DNA from: Nocardioides sp.
GTDB taxonomy: Bacteria > Actinomycetota > Actinomycetes > Propionibacteriales > Nocardioidaceae
Direction: 5' to 3'
Assembly (NCBI GenBank): GCA_023252065.1
Contig: JAHEXO010000123.1
Span: 1 to 6,861 of the forward strand
Length of the DNA: 6,861 nucleotides
Both the position numbers and the translations under genes were made by a program. Under the pieces are notes generated by a model. The model was not told where the DNA came from. It made no database searches and saw only the letters and a program-made list of their open reading frames with translations. Shown here piece by piece: positions 1 through 6,779 of the stretch; the stretch's first letter is position 1; every line of letters starts with the position of its first letter.

Positions 1-493
1 CGGCGAGGACCCCGTCGCGGAAGGCGCGCCACGGGACCCACTCGGCGGCGGCCACCTCCGACGCGTCTGGTGTCGGCGCACCGTCGGAGACGGCGACGAA
101 GACCGGGCAGAGCTCGTTCTCCCTGACCCCGTTGGGCATCGTGGCCTGGTAGCGGAACGCCGGCAGTGCGAGCAGGAGGTCGTCGAGGCGCAATCCGAGC
201 TCCTGCTCACCGCGACGCGCCACGGCGCCGACGAGGTCCTCTCCGGGGGCGGGGTGGCCGCAGAAGCTGTTGGTCCAGACCCCCGGGAACGTCCGCTTGT
301 CGAGCGCCCGGCGGGTCACGAGCAGGCGTCCCGCGGGATCGAAGACGTAGCAGGAGAACGCCAGGTGCAGCGGGGTGTCGGCATGGTGGGTGGTGGCCTT
401 CGGGGCAGAGCCGATGGCGTGCCCGGACTCGTCGAGGAGCACGACCTCCTCCTGCTGCTCGATCGGGCGGGTCGAGCCGGCCGGGCCGGTCAT
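1..493 (-). CDS. idi: Isopentenyl-diphosphate delta-isomerase type I (Idi), 3' end cut by window edge
   Basis: Catalyses the interconversion of IPP and DMAPP in the cytoplasm, setting the supply of the allylic primer for prenyl diphosphates. The first 164 residues are visible; E. coli Idi has 182, so only the C-terminus is missing. Read against the E. coli protein, the active-site residues are all present with conserved spacing: metal-binding His36, His43 and His80, Glu125 and Glu127, and catalytic Cys78 in WTNSFCGHP. The RENELCPVF motif (124-132) and the TRRALDKRTFPGVWTN stretch (60-75) are typical of this Nudix-fold family. The ATG at 493 overlaps the stop of the preceding flavoprotein gene as ATGA, and a GAGG lies 5 bases upstream of it (499-502). 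As the last visible gene of a prenyltransferase and polyketide synthase operon, it probably feeds DMAPP to the prenyl donor. Family assignment is firm; the pathway link is inference from context. Confidence 0.96.
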   Translation of the reverse strand, partial: MTGPAGSTRPIEQQEEVVLLDESGHAIGSAPKATTHHADTPLHLAFSCYVFDPAGRLLVTRRALDKRTFPGVWTNSFCGHPAPGEDLVGAVARRGEQELGLRLDDLLLALPAFRYQATMPNGVRENELCPVFVAVSDGAPTPDASEVAAAEWVPWRAFRDGVLA

Positions 494-1515
494 GCCGGCC
501 TCGCCAGCGCGTTGACGGCGACCCCGAACAACGACGGCAGCCGCTCGGCGGCCGGCACCAGCATCCGCCGCAGCGGCGGCACCTGGGTGGCGGTCAGCAG
601 CGAGCCGGTCATCAGCCGGTAGCGCCGCGTGACCGTGTGCCAGTCGGCCTCGTAGCGACCGGCATCGCCGTCGACGAGCGCCGTCACGGCTGCCCGGGCC
701 TGGGCGACGGCCAGGGCGACTCCCTCGCCGGTCAGTGCGTCGACGTAGCCTCCGGCGTCGCCGACCAGCAGCACGCGACCGGCCACGCGGCACCGCGCGC
801 GCTGGCGGAGCGGTCCGGCGCCCAGTACCTCGCCGACCGGCGCGGCGCCTTCGAGGCGCTCCCGCAAGGCGGGGAAGCGGGCGAGGTGGGCGTCGAAGGG
901 GCCGCGAGCCGAGGTCAGCAGGGCGACCCCGACCTCGTCGGGGGCCACCGGCGTCACGTAGGCCTCGACAGCACGCGCCCAGTGCACCTCCACGAACGAC
1001 GTCCAGGGGGCGAGCCGGTAGTGGCGACGAAGCCCGTAGCGGCGCAGGGGGGCCACCCGCTGCTCGAGGCCCAGCCGGCGCCGGACCCCGGAGTGGAGAC
1101 CGTCCGCGGCGACCACGTGGGCGAACCGCTCGCCGTCGACCACTACGCTGTCGCGGCGTTGGCGGAGGTCGTGGGCCGCCCGGGGCTCGGTGACCACGCC
1201 GGCCTCGTCGGCCGCGACGCGCATGGCCGCGTGCAGGGTCGTCCGGCGTACGCCCCGTCCGGGCCCGGCCCGGAACGCAGCCTCGGCACTGCGCCGGCCC
1301 GCGACGTAGCGGATGCCTTGCAGCGGCTCCCCCGCGGGCTCGACTCCGAGATCGGCGAGGGCAGACACCGCGCCGGGCATCAGACCCTCGCCGCAGGCCT
1401 TGTCGAGGACCCCCGCCCGCTTGTCCCACACCGCCACGTCGAGCCCGGCGCGGACGGCGTAGAGCGCGGTCGCCAGCCCGGCCGGTCCGCCGCCGATCAC
1501 GAGGAGGTCCTTCAC
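490..1515 (-). CDS. FAD-dependent oxidoreductase, SrsC/AgqC-like ring hydroxylase candidate
   Basis: A 341-residue flavoprotein of the PHBH/geranylgeranyl-reductase fold. It shows the N-terminal FAD dinucleotide motif GGGPAG (8-13), a DKACGEG motif (38-44) and the second FAD motif GDAGGYVDALTGEG (252-265). The GTG at 1515 is chosen because it sits just before the beta strand of the FAD motif and overlaps the stop of the upstream methyltransferase as GTGA; the longer reading frame upstream only shadows the methyltransferase gene. In the srs and agq phenolic-lipid clusters, a flavoprotein next to the type III synthase and methyltransferase hydroxylates the methylated alkylresorcinol to a methoxyhydroquinone, and this gene holds the same place. 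The KACG-type motif is also found in geranylgeranyl reductases, so a reductase role cannot be excluded. FAD oxidoreductase is firm; hydroxylase is an inference from position. Confidence 0.85.
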   Translation of the reverse strand: MKDLLVIGGGPAGLATALYAVRAGLDVAVWDKRAGVLDKACGEGLMPGAVSALADLGVEPAGEPLQGIRYVAGRRSAEAAFRAGPGRGVRRTTLHAAMRVAADEAGVVTEPRAAHDLRQRRDSVVVDGERFAHVVAADGLHSGVRRRLGLEQRVAPLRRYGLRRHYRLAPWTSFVEVHWARAVEAYVTPVAPDEVGVALLTSARGPFDAHLARFPALRERLEGAAPVGEVLGAGPLRQRARCRVAGRVLLVGDAGGYVDALTGEGVALAVAQARAAVTALVDGDAGRYEADWHTVTRRYRLMTGSLLTATQVPPLRRMLVPAAERLPSLFGVAVNALARPA

Positions 1516-2063
1516 GGCCCGACCTGCGTGGAGGCGGCCGCTGGAGCCGGGGTGTCGTGGAGGGCGGCCAGCGCGTGGTTCTCCACCCGGAGCCGGACGC
1601 TGAGCAGCACGGCGTTGCAGACGGTGAAGACCGCGGCCGTGACCCAGGCCGAGTAGACGAGCGGCAACGCGAACCCCTCGACCACCACGGCCACGTAGTT
1701 GGGGTGGGACAGGAAGCGGTAGGGGCCGCCGGTGACCCGGGGCAGGCCCGGCACGACGATCACCCTGGTGTTCCACTGGTGGCCGAGGGTCGCGATGCAC
1801 CACCACCGCAGGGCTTGGGACGCCACGACGAGCGCCAGCATGGTGAGGCCCAGGGCCGGGATGAACTCCGGACGGCTCCACCACACCTCCACCAGGCAGC
1901 CGACCAGCAGGCCCGTGTGCAGGACGACCATCACGGCGTAGTGACGCCGCCCGGTCTCGACACCGCCGTGGGCCAGGCTCCAGGCGGCGTTGCGCTTCGA
2001 GACGACGAGCTCGGCGAGGCGTTCCAGGCCGACCGCGACCACGAGCAGCGTGTACCAGATCAT
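1512..2063 (-). CDS. Isoprenylcysteine carboxyl methyltransferase (ICMT) family membrane methyltransferase, SrsB/AgqB-like
   Basis: A 183-residue integral membrane protein, probably a SAM-dependent O-methyltransferase. Hydrophobic segments lie near residues 2-21, 42-62, 67-88 and 124-158. The family signature is clear: LGHQWNTRV (93-101), then [18 protein letters not shown] (112-129) with His120, Pro121, Tyr123 and Glu129, and a C-terminal RVENHAL (159-165) that matches the region where ICMT-type enzymes close over SAM. In Streptomyces griseus, SrsB of this family methylates a phenolic hydroxyl of an alkylresorcinol, and this gene directly follows the type III synthase as srsB does. The ATG at 2063 overlaps the synthase stop as ATGA and has a good GGAGG at 2071-2075. 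Cysteine carboxyl methylation is unlikely in a bacterium, so the phenolic-lipid role is preferred by inference. Confidence 0.9.
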   Translation of the reverse strand: MIWYTLLVVAVGLERLAELVVSKRNAAWSLAHGGVETGRRHYAVMVVLHTGLLVGCLVEVWWSRPEFIPALGLTMLALVVASQALRWWCIATLGHQWNTRVIVVPGLPRVTGGPYRFLSHPNYVAVVVEGFALPLVYSAWVTAAVFTVCNAVLLSVRLRVENHALAALHDTPAPAAASTQVGP

Positions 2064-3148
2064 GCGTCCACCTCCGGGGCACGCAGCAGCACGAGCTCGG
2101 AGCAGAAGCCGGGGCCCATGGCGAGCATCAGCCCGTAGGACCCGGGACGCGGCGGGCGGTCGGCGAGGGTGTCGGCGAGCACGTGGAGGACCGAGGCCGA
2201 GGACAGGTTGCCGATCCGGGCCAGGGAGTCCCAGGTCACCTGGAGCGCCTCGCGCGGGACGTCGAGCGCCGCCTCCATCGCCTCCAGCACCTTCGGGCCG
2301 CCCGGGTGCGCGACGTACCACTCGATGTCGGCGCGGGTCAGGCCCTGGTCGTCCAGGAACCCCTGCACGTCCTCCCCGAGGTAGCGCTCCACCAGCACCG
2401 GCACGTTCGCGTCGAGCACGATCTTCAGGCCGGTCGAGCCGACGTCCCAGCCCATCGTCCGCTCGGAGTCGGGGTAGAGCCGGCTGCGGGTGGCCAGCAC
2501 GTCCGGCTGCGGCGACCCGAGGGGCCCGTCGAGCGCTGCGGCCCGGTCGCTGCCGACCGCTACCACGGCCGCGGCTCCGTCGCCGAAGAGGCCGCTGGCC
2601 ACGAGGTTGGGCATCGAGATGTCGTCGCGCTGGAGGGTCAGGGTGCACAGCTCGACGCTCATCAGCACCGCGACGCTGCCGGGATGACCGACGAGGTAGT
2701 CGTGCAGCCGGGCCACCCCCGCGGCGCCCGCCACACAGCCGAGCCCGACCAGCGGCACCCGGATGACGTCGGGACGCATCCCGGTCAGGGCCGCGACCCG
2801 AGCGTCCAGCGACGGCACGGCGAGCCCGGTGACCGTGGCCGACACGATCAGGTCGACGTCCTGCGGGGTGAGGCCCGCCGCCTTGAGCGCGTCGGTGACC
2901 GCCCTCGCACCCAGCTCGACGCCGACCTCGATGAAGGCGTCGTTGGACTCGGTGAAGCCCTCCAGCTCGCCGTAGCGATGCAGCGGCAGCGCCAGGTGGC
3001 GGTGGTCGACGCGGGCGTTGGCGTGGATCCGCTGGACCACCGTCTCGTCGACCGCGCCGCGGAGCAGGTCGTGGGTGAAGGTGTGGGTCAGCTCCGCCTG
3101 GCTGTGGCGGTGCTCGGGGAGTACGCCTGTGACGCTCAGGACTCGCAT
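2060..3148 (-). CDS. Type III polyketide synthase (alkylresorcinol synthase-like)
   Basis: A 362-residue homodimer-type ketosynthase of the chalcone synthase superfamily, the usual length for bacterial members. The Cys-His-Asn triad is visible: Cys138 in [11 protein letters not shown], His281 in YVAHPGGPK, and Asn314 in [14 protein letters not shown]. The C-terminal [13 protein letters not shown] (343-355) matches the GFGPG loop of the family. Such enzymes extend an acyl-CoA starter with malonyl-CoA and cyclise the chain. With an ICMT-type methyltransferase and a flavoprotein directly downstream, as in srsABC and agqABC, the best guess is a fatty acyl starter and a 5-alkylresorcinol product. 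Alkylpyrone formation cannot be ruled out from the residues I can place. The ATG at 3148 has its own strong ribosome binding site and overlaps the reductase gene by 13 bases. Family is certain; product is inference. Confidence 0.95.
   Translation of the reverse strand: MRVLSVTGVLPEHRHSQAELTHTFTHDLLRGAVDETVVQRIHANARVDHRHLALPLHRYGELEGFTESNDAFIEVGVELGARAVTDALKAAGLTPQDVDLIVSATVTGLAVPSLDARVAALTGMRPDVIRVPLVGLGCVAGAAGVARLHDYLVGHPGSVAVLMSVELCTLTLQRDDISMPNLVASGLFGDGAAAVVAVGSDRAAALDGPLGSPQPDVLATRSRLYPDSERTMGWDVGSTGLKIVLDANVPVLVERYLGEDVQGFLDDQGLTRADIEWYVAHPGGPKVLEAMEAALDVPREALQVTWDSLARIGNLSSASVLHVLADTLADRPPRPGSYGLMLAMGPGFCSELVLLRAPEVDA
2071..2075 (-). promoter_or_regulatory. Ribosome binding site of the methyltransferase gene
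   Basis: GGAGG on the minus strand, 7 bases upstream of the ATG at 2063 and inside the 3' end of the synthase gene. It supports that start over the longer frame reading upstream, and suggests direct initiation as well as coupling through the ATGA overlap. Confidence 0.7.
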
Positions 3149-4341
3149 GGTGGTGACTCCTCGGGGGTGGGGGTGGTCGAAGGGGTGCGTGCGCCGGTCA
3201 CGGATCGGGCGAGCTCACGGGCCAGCCCGCGCGCAACGGCCGGCGTGATCCGGCCCCGGGCCAGCCCGAGCTCCACCAGGTCGTCGAACACGCGCTGGTC
3301 GTTGGAGGCGGCGCGGAGCCCGGCGCCGAGCACGGCGCCGTGCCGGCAGAGTCGGCCGGCCAGCCGGACGTGCCGGAGGTGGGAGTCGAGCAGGGGGCCG
3401 ACCGCGGCGGCGTGGCGGGATCCCGCCGACCCCGGGTCGCCGGCCGCGAGCACCTCGGCGGCGGCGCGCCCGGCGGCCAGGCCGGTGGCGACCGCGTAGT
3501 AGATGCCCTCCCCGGTCATCGGGTTCACGAGGCCGGCGGCGTCTCCGGCCAGCAGGATCGCGCCCGGTCGGGGCCGCCAGCGTCCGGAGGACAACGGCAG
3601 TCGGGCACCCTTCCAGCTCGTGCCGCGCTCGGTGGCGCCGGGGAGGAGCGCGTCCAGTCGGGCCAACAGGTCGGCCTTGGTCAAGCCCGGCGACCCCTGC
3701 TGCGCCTGGCCGGTCAGCACGCCGTACCCGACGTTGCAGAGGCCGTCGCCGCGGTCGAAGGACCAGGCATAGGCCGGACGGCGTGCCGTGTCGAACACGA
3801 TCACCTGCTCCCCGGCGCGCGAGGGCGGGGTCGGCGCGTAGCCGCGTAGCGCAACCGCGCTCGGTCCGGGCGTGAGCCCGAGCGCCTGGCGCACCACGGA
3901 GTGGGCGCCGTCGGCACCCACGACGACCCGGGCCTCGTACCGGTCGTCGAGAACCGTGGGCGCTCCGGGACTCACCCGCCGCACGCGGTCATGGAGCAGG
4001 ACGGCCCCCGCGTCGCAGGCGGCGGTGACCAGGCGCCGGTCGAGCTCGGCGCGCGGGACGACCCAGGCCGCCTGGGCCATCCGACGGCTGACGTCGAGGG
4101 CGCCACGGCGCAGGCGCAGCGTCGACACGGCGACCCGGTCGGCGACGACCGAGCCGGCTCCCACCTCGTCCAGGAGGTCGACGACCTGGGGGGCGATGCC
4201 GTCACCGCAGGCCTTGTCACGGGGGAACGTCGACCGGTCGAGCATCACGACCCGCAGCCCGGGGTCGGCGCGGAGTGCCCCCAGCGCGGTGGCGGCGCCC
4301 GCGGGTCCGGCGCCCACGATCGCGAGGTCCCAGGCCCTCAC
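3136..4341 (-). CDS. Geranylgeranyl reductase family FAD oxidoreductase
   Basis: A 401-residue flavoprotein, within the usual 390-430 range of actinobacterial geranylgeranyl reductase-family proteins. It has the FAD motif GAGPAG (10-15), the family signature [10 protein letters not shown] (39-48) whose cysteine (45) lies near the active site in characterised members, VVGADGAHS (140-148), and the FAD motif [14 protein letters not shown] (266-279). These enzymes use FAD and an electron donor to saturate double bonds in isoprenoid chains of lipids, quinones or prenyl diphosphates. Next to a UbiA prenyltransferase it most likely reduces the attached prenyl group or its donor, as implied by the dihydrogeranyl group made by the agq cluster. 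The GTG at 4341 overlaps the UbiA stop as GTGA; upstream in this frame only shadows UbiA. No clear ribosome binding site precedes it, so it probably depends on coupling. Confidence 0.9.
   Translation of the reverse strand: MRAWDLAIVGAGPAGAATALGALRADPGLRVVMLDRSTFPRDKACGDGIAPQVVDLLDEVGAGSVVADRVAVSTLRLRRGALDVSRRMAQAAWVVPRAELDRRLVTAACDAGAVLLHDRVRRVSPGAPTVLDDRYEARVVVGADGAHSVVRQALGLTPGPSAVALRGYAPTPPSRAGEQVIVFDTARRPAYAWSFDRGDGLCNVGYGVLTGQAQQGSPGLTKADLLARLDALLPGATERGTSWKGARLPLSSGRWRPRPGAILLAGDAAGLVNPMTGEGIYYAVATGLAAGRAAAEVLAAGDPGSAGSRHAAAVGPLLDSHLRHVRLAGRLCRHGAVLGAGLRAASNDQRVFDDLVELGLARGRITPAVARGLARELARSVTGARTPSTTPTPEESPPCES
3157..3162 (-). promoter_or_regulatory. Strong ribosome binding site of the type III polyketide synthase
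   Basis: GAGGAG on the minus strand, 8 bases upstream of the ATG at 3148. It lies inside the coding end of the preceding reductase gene. It fixes the synthase start and suggests the synthase is translated at a higher or partly independent rate compared with the two genes before it, whose GTG starts have no clear ribosome binding site. Confidence 0.75.
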
Positions 4342-5174
4342 CCGGACACCACGGTCAGCAGCAGGACGTCGACGAGGGCGATGGCGACCGCGGCGGCGAA
4401 CGGAGCCTTGCCGTGACCGGTCGCGGTCACGAAGGCCAGCGCCGCGACGACGGCGAGCGCCGTCCAGGCCCACGTGGTCGGCGCCCCGGCCGGGCCGAGG
4501 GCGGCCACCACCGAGGCGACCACCAGGAGCACGGTCGCGACCGCGCGGCTCGCGGTGGCCCCGAGCACGTGGGGCAATCCCCGCACCCCCGTGGCGGCAT
4601 CGGTGGCGAAGTCGGGCAGGGCGTTGAGAAAGTGCGCCGCCACGCCGAGGGCCGCCGCCGACGCCATCATCCAGAGGGGTGGCCAGTGGTGGGGTACGTC
4701 GGCCAGCGTGACGACGGCAGGCAGCGTGCCGAACGCGACGGCGTAGGGCAGCCACGACCAGGGCGTGCTCTTCAGCACCAGGTTGTAGAGGTGACCGCAG
4801 CCGACGCCGAGCCCCAGGTGCACGACGGCACTGCGCCACCCGACGAGGAAGGACAGCACCACGCAGGCGACGGCAGCCACGGCCAGCGACGCGCGGACCA
4901 CCGACACCGACAGCTCGCCGTTCGCCAGCGGCTTGTCGAGGCGGCCCGCCTGCCGGTCGCGACCGGCGTCGACGAGGTCGTTGCCCCAGCCGATCGTGAG
5001 CTGCCCGGCGAGGACCGCGGCGGTGACGATGACCCCTCGGGCCAGTGGCAGGTCCTGGCCGACGGCGAGGAGCGCCACGACGGACGTGACCGCGATGGTC
5101 GGACCGATGTGGGCGGCACGGAGCAGGGCGAGTCCGCTGCGCGGAACCGGGGGCACCTCCGCTGAAGTCGTCAC
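4338..5174 (-). CDS. UbiA-family membrane prenyltransferase
   Basis: A 278-residue polytopic membrane enzyme of about eight or nine helices that joins a prenyl diphosphate to an acceptor, usually an aromatic ring or hydroxyl. The two metal-diphosphate motifs are present: NDLVDAGRD (65-73, an NDxxDxxxD) and DFATD (188-192, a DxxxD). Between them are DKPLANG (80-86) and a loop around YNLVLKSTPWSWLPY (130-144), both typical of the family. The start is a GTG at 5174; an in-frame TGA lies only five codons upstream, so no longer protein is possible without a frameshift. No good ribosome binding site precedes this GTG, but the stop of a 16-residue reading frame overlaps it as GTGA. With the type III synthase in the operon, a phenolic lipid is the likely acceptor, as for the UbiA-like enzyme of the agq cluster. 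Acceptor and chain length are inferred. Confidence 0.93.
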   Translation of the reverse strand: MTTSAEVPPVPRSGLALLRAAHIGPTIAVTSVVALLAVGQDLPLARGVIVTAAVLAGQLTIGWGNDLVDAGRDRQAGRLDKPLANGELSVSVVRASLAVAAVACVVLSFLVGWRSAVVHLGLGVGCGHLYNLVLKSTPWSWLPYAVAFGTLPAVVTLADVPHHWPPLWMMASAAALGVAAHFLNALPDFATDAATGVRGLPHVLGATASRAVATVLLVVASVVAALGPAGAPTTWAWTALAVVAALAFVTATGHGKAPFAAAVAIALVDVLLLTVVSG

Positions 5175-5221
5175 AGTCGGCTCAGCGTCTCACGGCCGGT
5201 GGCGGACGTCGTCGTCGTCAT
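5171..5221 (-). CDS. Possible 16-residue leader peptide coupled to the UbiA gene
   Basis: An ATG at 5221 opens a frame reading MTTTTSATGRETLSRL, whose TGA overlaps the UbiA GTG as GTGA, the same junction type used between several later genes. An AGGAG (5224-5228) precedes the ATG, but only 2 bases separate them, shorter than usual. No better start follows within reach of this motif. The frame may be a leader that delivers ribosomes to the weakly initiated UbiA start. Alternatively, it may mark the true UbiA N-terminus displaced by a sequencing frameshift, or be chance. I do not recognise the peptide. Confidence 0.35.
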   Translation of the reverse strand: MTTTTSATGRETLSRL

Positions 5222-5323
5222 GTCTCCTGCAAGCATCGGGTGACCGTCTCGGTACCCGGCCGCGGAGCACCGCATGCAGACCCGGCGTGTGACGTGGGCC
5301 GGCACCGTGAGGCCTGACGCGCC
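5222..5323 (-). promoter_or_regulatory. Intergenic region, likely site of the promoter for the prenyl-polyketide operon
   Basis: This is the only sizeable gap between genes in the window, separating the Gfo/Idh/MocA-type gene from the overlapping biosynthetic run. I find no convincing -35/-10 pair or operator. It contains the AGGAG at 5224-5228 and part of a hairpin at its far end. Promoter content is inferred from layout only. Confidence 0.35.
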
Positions 5324-5326
5324 TCA
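5308..5326 (-). terminator. Short hairpin overlapping the stop codon of the Gfo/Idh/MocA-type gene
   Basis: A perfect 6-base inverted repeat, TGAGGC and GCCTCA, around a 7-base loop; the first arm includes the TGA stop. No T-run follows on either strand, so it is at best a weak or non-canonical terminator or an RNA 3'-end stabiliser. A 6-base stem can arise by chance in DNA this rich in G and C. Confidence 0.3.
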
Positions 5327-6352
5327 GCGCTCGGCCGGGAAGCGCACGCCGAGCTGCGCGCGCACCTCGTCGAGCACCTGCATCATCCGCAGCGTCTCGT
5401 CCAGGGGCAGCAGGTCGGACTCCGTCTTCCCCGCCGTCAGGAGCCGGGCGAACTCCGCGGACTCGTAGGCGAGTCCGTGCTCGCGGCTCGGCGACTCGAA
5501 GCGGTCGAGCTCGTGGTCGTCGGGGTCGAGCAGGTGCACGGTGTTCGGCTGGTAGAACCAGCCGTCGATCTCGACCCGCCCCTTCGTGCCGGAGATCGAC
5601 GCCGCGCACGGGGTCTTGGCGAGCATCGTCGACGAGAGCGTGCCGATCGCGCCCTGGGGCCCGGTGACCGCGATCGTCTCGCCGGCGTCGACGCCCGTGT
5701 CGATCAGCGTCCCGGTCGCCTGGACGGCGGTGAACGCGCCGAGGGCGAGGTGTGCGAACGCGATCGGGTAGATCCCCAGGTCGAGGAGAGCGCCGCCGGC
5801 GAGTGCCGGCTCGGTCATCCGCTCCGGGCCGTCGGGGTGGAGCAGCTGACCGTGGTCGGCCTCGACCGCCACCACCTCGCCCAGGACTCCCTCCTCCAGG
5901 CACCGGCGTACGACGTCGAGGTGCGGCAGGAAGCGCGTCCACATCGCCTCGACGACGAGCAGACCTCGTGCCCGGGCCGCCTCGATGACCGCCGTCGCCT
6001 CGGCGGCGTTGCGGGTGAACGCCTTCTCCACCAGCACCGGCTTGCCGGCCTCCAGCGCGAGCATGGCGTGGTCGTGGTGGGCGGAGTGGGGGCTGGCGAC
6101 GTAGACGGCGTCGACCTCCGGGTCGCCGACAAGGGCCTCGTAGCTGCCGTGGGCCCGCTCGGCCCCGAACTCGGCGGCGAAGGCCTGAGCGCGCTCGAGC
6201 GAGCGCGAGCCGACCGCGGCCACACGCGACGCGGTCCTGGCGTGCAGGGCGGCGGCCCAGTCGTGCGCGATGCCACCAGGAGCGAGCACCCCCCAGCGGA
6301 TGGGCGGGGCGTCGATCGGGTCGGGGATGCGCGAGGACGGCAGCGTCGTCAT
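5324..6352 (-). CDS. Gfo/Idh/MocA family NAD(P)-dependent oxidoreductase (dihydrodiol dehydrogenase-like)
   Basis: A 342-residue soluble dehydrogenase with the usual two-domain layout. The N-terminal Rossmann region holds WGVLAPGGIAHDW (20-32) and VYVASPHSAHHDH (83-95). The family's EKP-type motif is present as EKA (109-111, with Lys110), followed by VEAMWTRFLPH (134-144), which resembles dimeric trans-dihydrodiol dehydrogenases. GGALLDLGIYP (186-196) marks the catalytic helix of the C-terminal domain. Members oxidise or reduce sugars, inositols or cyclic diols with NAD(P)(H); the substrate here is unknown. It starts 7 bases after the stop of the membrane-protein gene, so those two are probably co-transcribed, while about 100 bases separate it from the UbiA operon. 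A role in the phenolic-lipid pathway is possible but nothing in the sequence shows it. Confidence 0.9.
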   Translation of the reverse strand: MTTLPSSRIPDPIDAPPIRWGVLAPGGIAHDWAAALHARTASRVAAVGSRSLERAQAFAAEFGAERAHGSYEALVGDPEVDAVYVASPHSAHHDHAMLALEAGKPVLVEKAFTRNAAEATAVIEAARARGLLVVEAMWTRFLPHLDVVRRCLEEGVLGEVVAVEADHGQLLHPDGPERMTEPALAGGALLDLGIYPIAFAHLALGAFTAVQATGTLIDTGVDAGETIAVTGPQGAIGTLSSTMLAKTPCAASISGTKGRVEIDGWFYQPNTVHLLDPDDHELDRFESPSREHGLAYESAEFARLLTAGKTESDLLPLDETLRMMQVLDEVRAQLGVRFPAER

Positions 6353-6359
6353 CGCGCCA

Positions 6360-6779
6360 TCATTCCAAACCGGCGACCGTCACCGACACGACGGCCGCCA
6401 CCAGACCGACGACGGCTGCGGCGCAGCGCCAGCGATCAGCCCGGAGCAGGCGGCCGAGGGTGGGCTCGTCGCGTCGGGACAACCGCCCGTGGATCGGTGC
6501 CGCCACCGTGGCCGTCAGCGCCATCGCCGTGGCCTCCGCTGCAAGCGCCACCCAGGCAGCCGGTCCCGGTCCGGAGCGCACCAGCGCGACCCCGGTGACG
6601 ACCAGCGCGCCGTACACCAGTCCCACGAGGGGGGTGATGGCGCGGGTGTGCCGGGCGTGGGCCGCCGACCACTCCTCATCGGTCCTGCTGGCCAGCGCCG
6701 GGTAGACCAGGACCGTGACGGTGAGCTGGAACCCGGCATGCAGGGCCGCCACGAGGGCGAACGCCGTCGCGGCACTCAC
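6360..6779 (-). CDS. Small four-helix membrane protein of unknown function
   Basis: A 139-residue protein with four hydrophobic segments near residues 5-29, 49-68, 74-96 and 118-137. The first carries HAGFQLTVTVLVYPAL (14-29); a polar link follows with EEWSAAHARHTRAITP (35-50), and PIHGRL (95-100) follows the third helix. Histidines 14, 41, 44 and 97 lie in or close to the helices. I do not recognise a family with certainty; the layout loosely recalls small four-helix DUF1772-like proteins. The GTG at 6779 overlaps the stop of the upstream flavoprotein gene as GTGA, which suggests coupled synthesis and possibly shared work with that enzyme. No signal peptide apart from the first helix is seen. 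Coding status is supported by the tight junctions on both sides. Confidence 0.75.
   Translation of the reverse strand: MSAATAFALVAALHAGFQLTVTVLVYPALASRTDEEWSAAHARHTRAITPLVGLVYGALVVTGVALVRSGPGPAAWVALAAEATAMALTATVAAPIHGRLSRRDEPTLGRLLRADRWRCAAAVVGLVAAVVSVTVAGLE

Noticed and set aside
166..1656. Long plus-strand open frame of 496 codons opposite the flavoprotein and idi genes
   Set aside because: It is rich in Arg, Gly, Pro and Ala without any domain, and lies antisense to genes with clear motifs; long antisense frames are expected at this GC content.
490..2082. Extended 530-codon reading of the flavoprotein as a fusion with an upstream domain
   Set aside because: The first part is low-complexity Arg/Gly/Pro sequence shadowing the methyltransferase gene; the GTG at 1515 directly before the FAD motif is the natural start.
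1512..2648. Extended 378-codon reading of the methyltransferase
   Set aside because: The extra part shadows the synthase gene; the ATG at 2063 with GGAGG and an ATGA overlap is clearly better.
2183..3499. Plus-strand open frame of 438 codons opposite the type III synthase
   Set aside because: It lies antisense to a synthase with a complete catalytic triad and shows no recognisable domain.
3136..4839. Extended 567-codon reading of the geranylgeranyl reductase
   Set aside because: The added N-terminus only shadows the UbiA gene in another frame; the GTGA overlap at 4338-4341 gives a better start.
5205..5221. Short GTC/GAC repeat as a possible microsatellite or regulatory repeat
   Set aside because: Only about four units; it is explained by four threonine codons in the small leader frame and has no further repeat structure.
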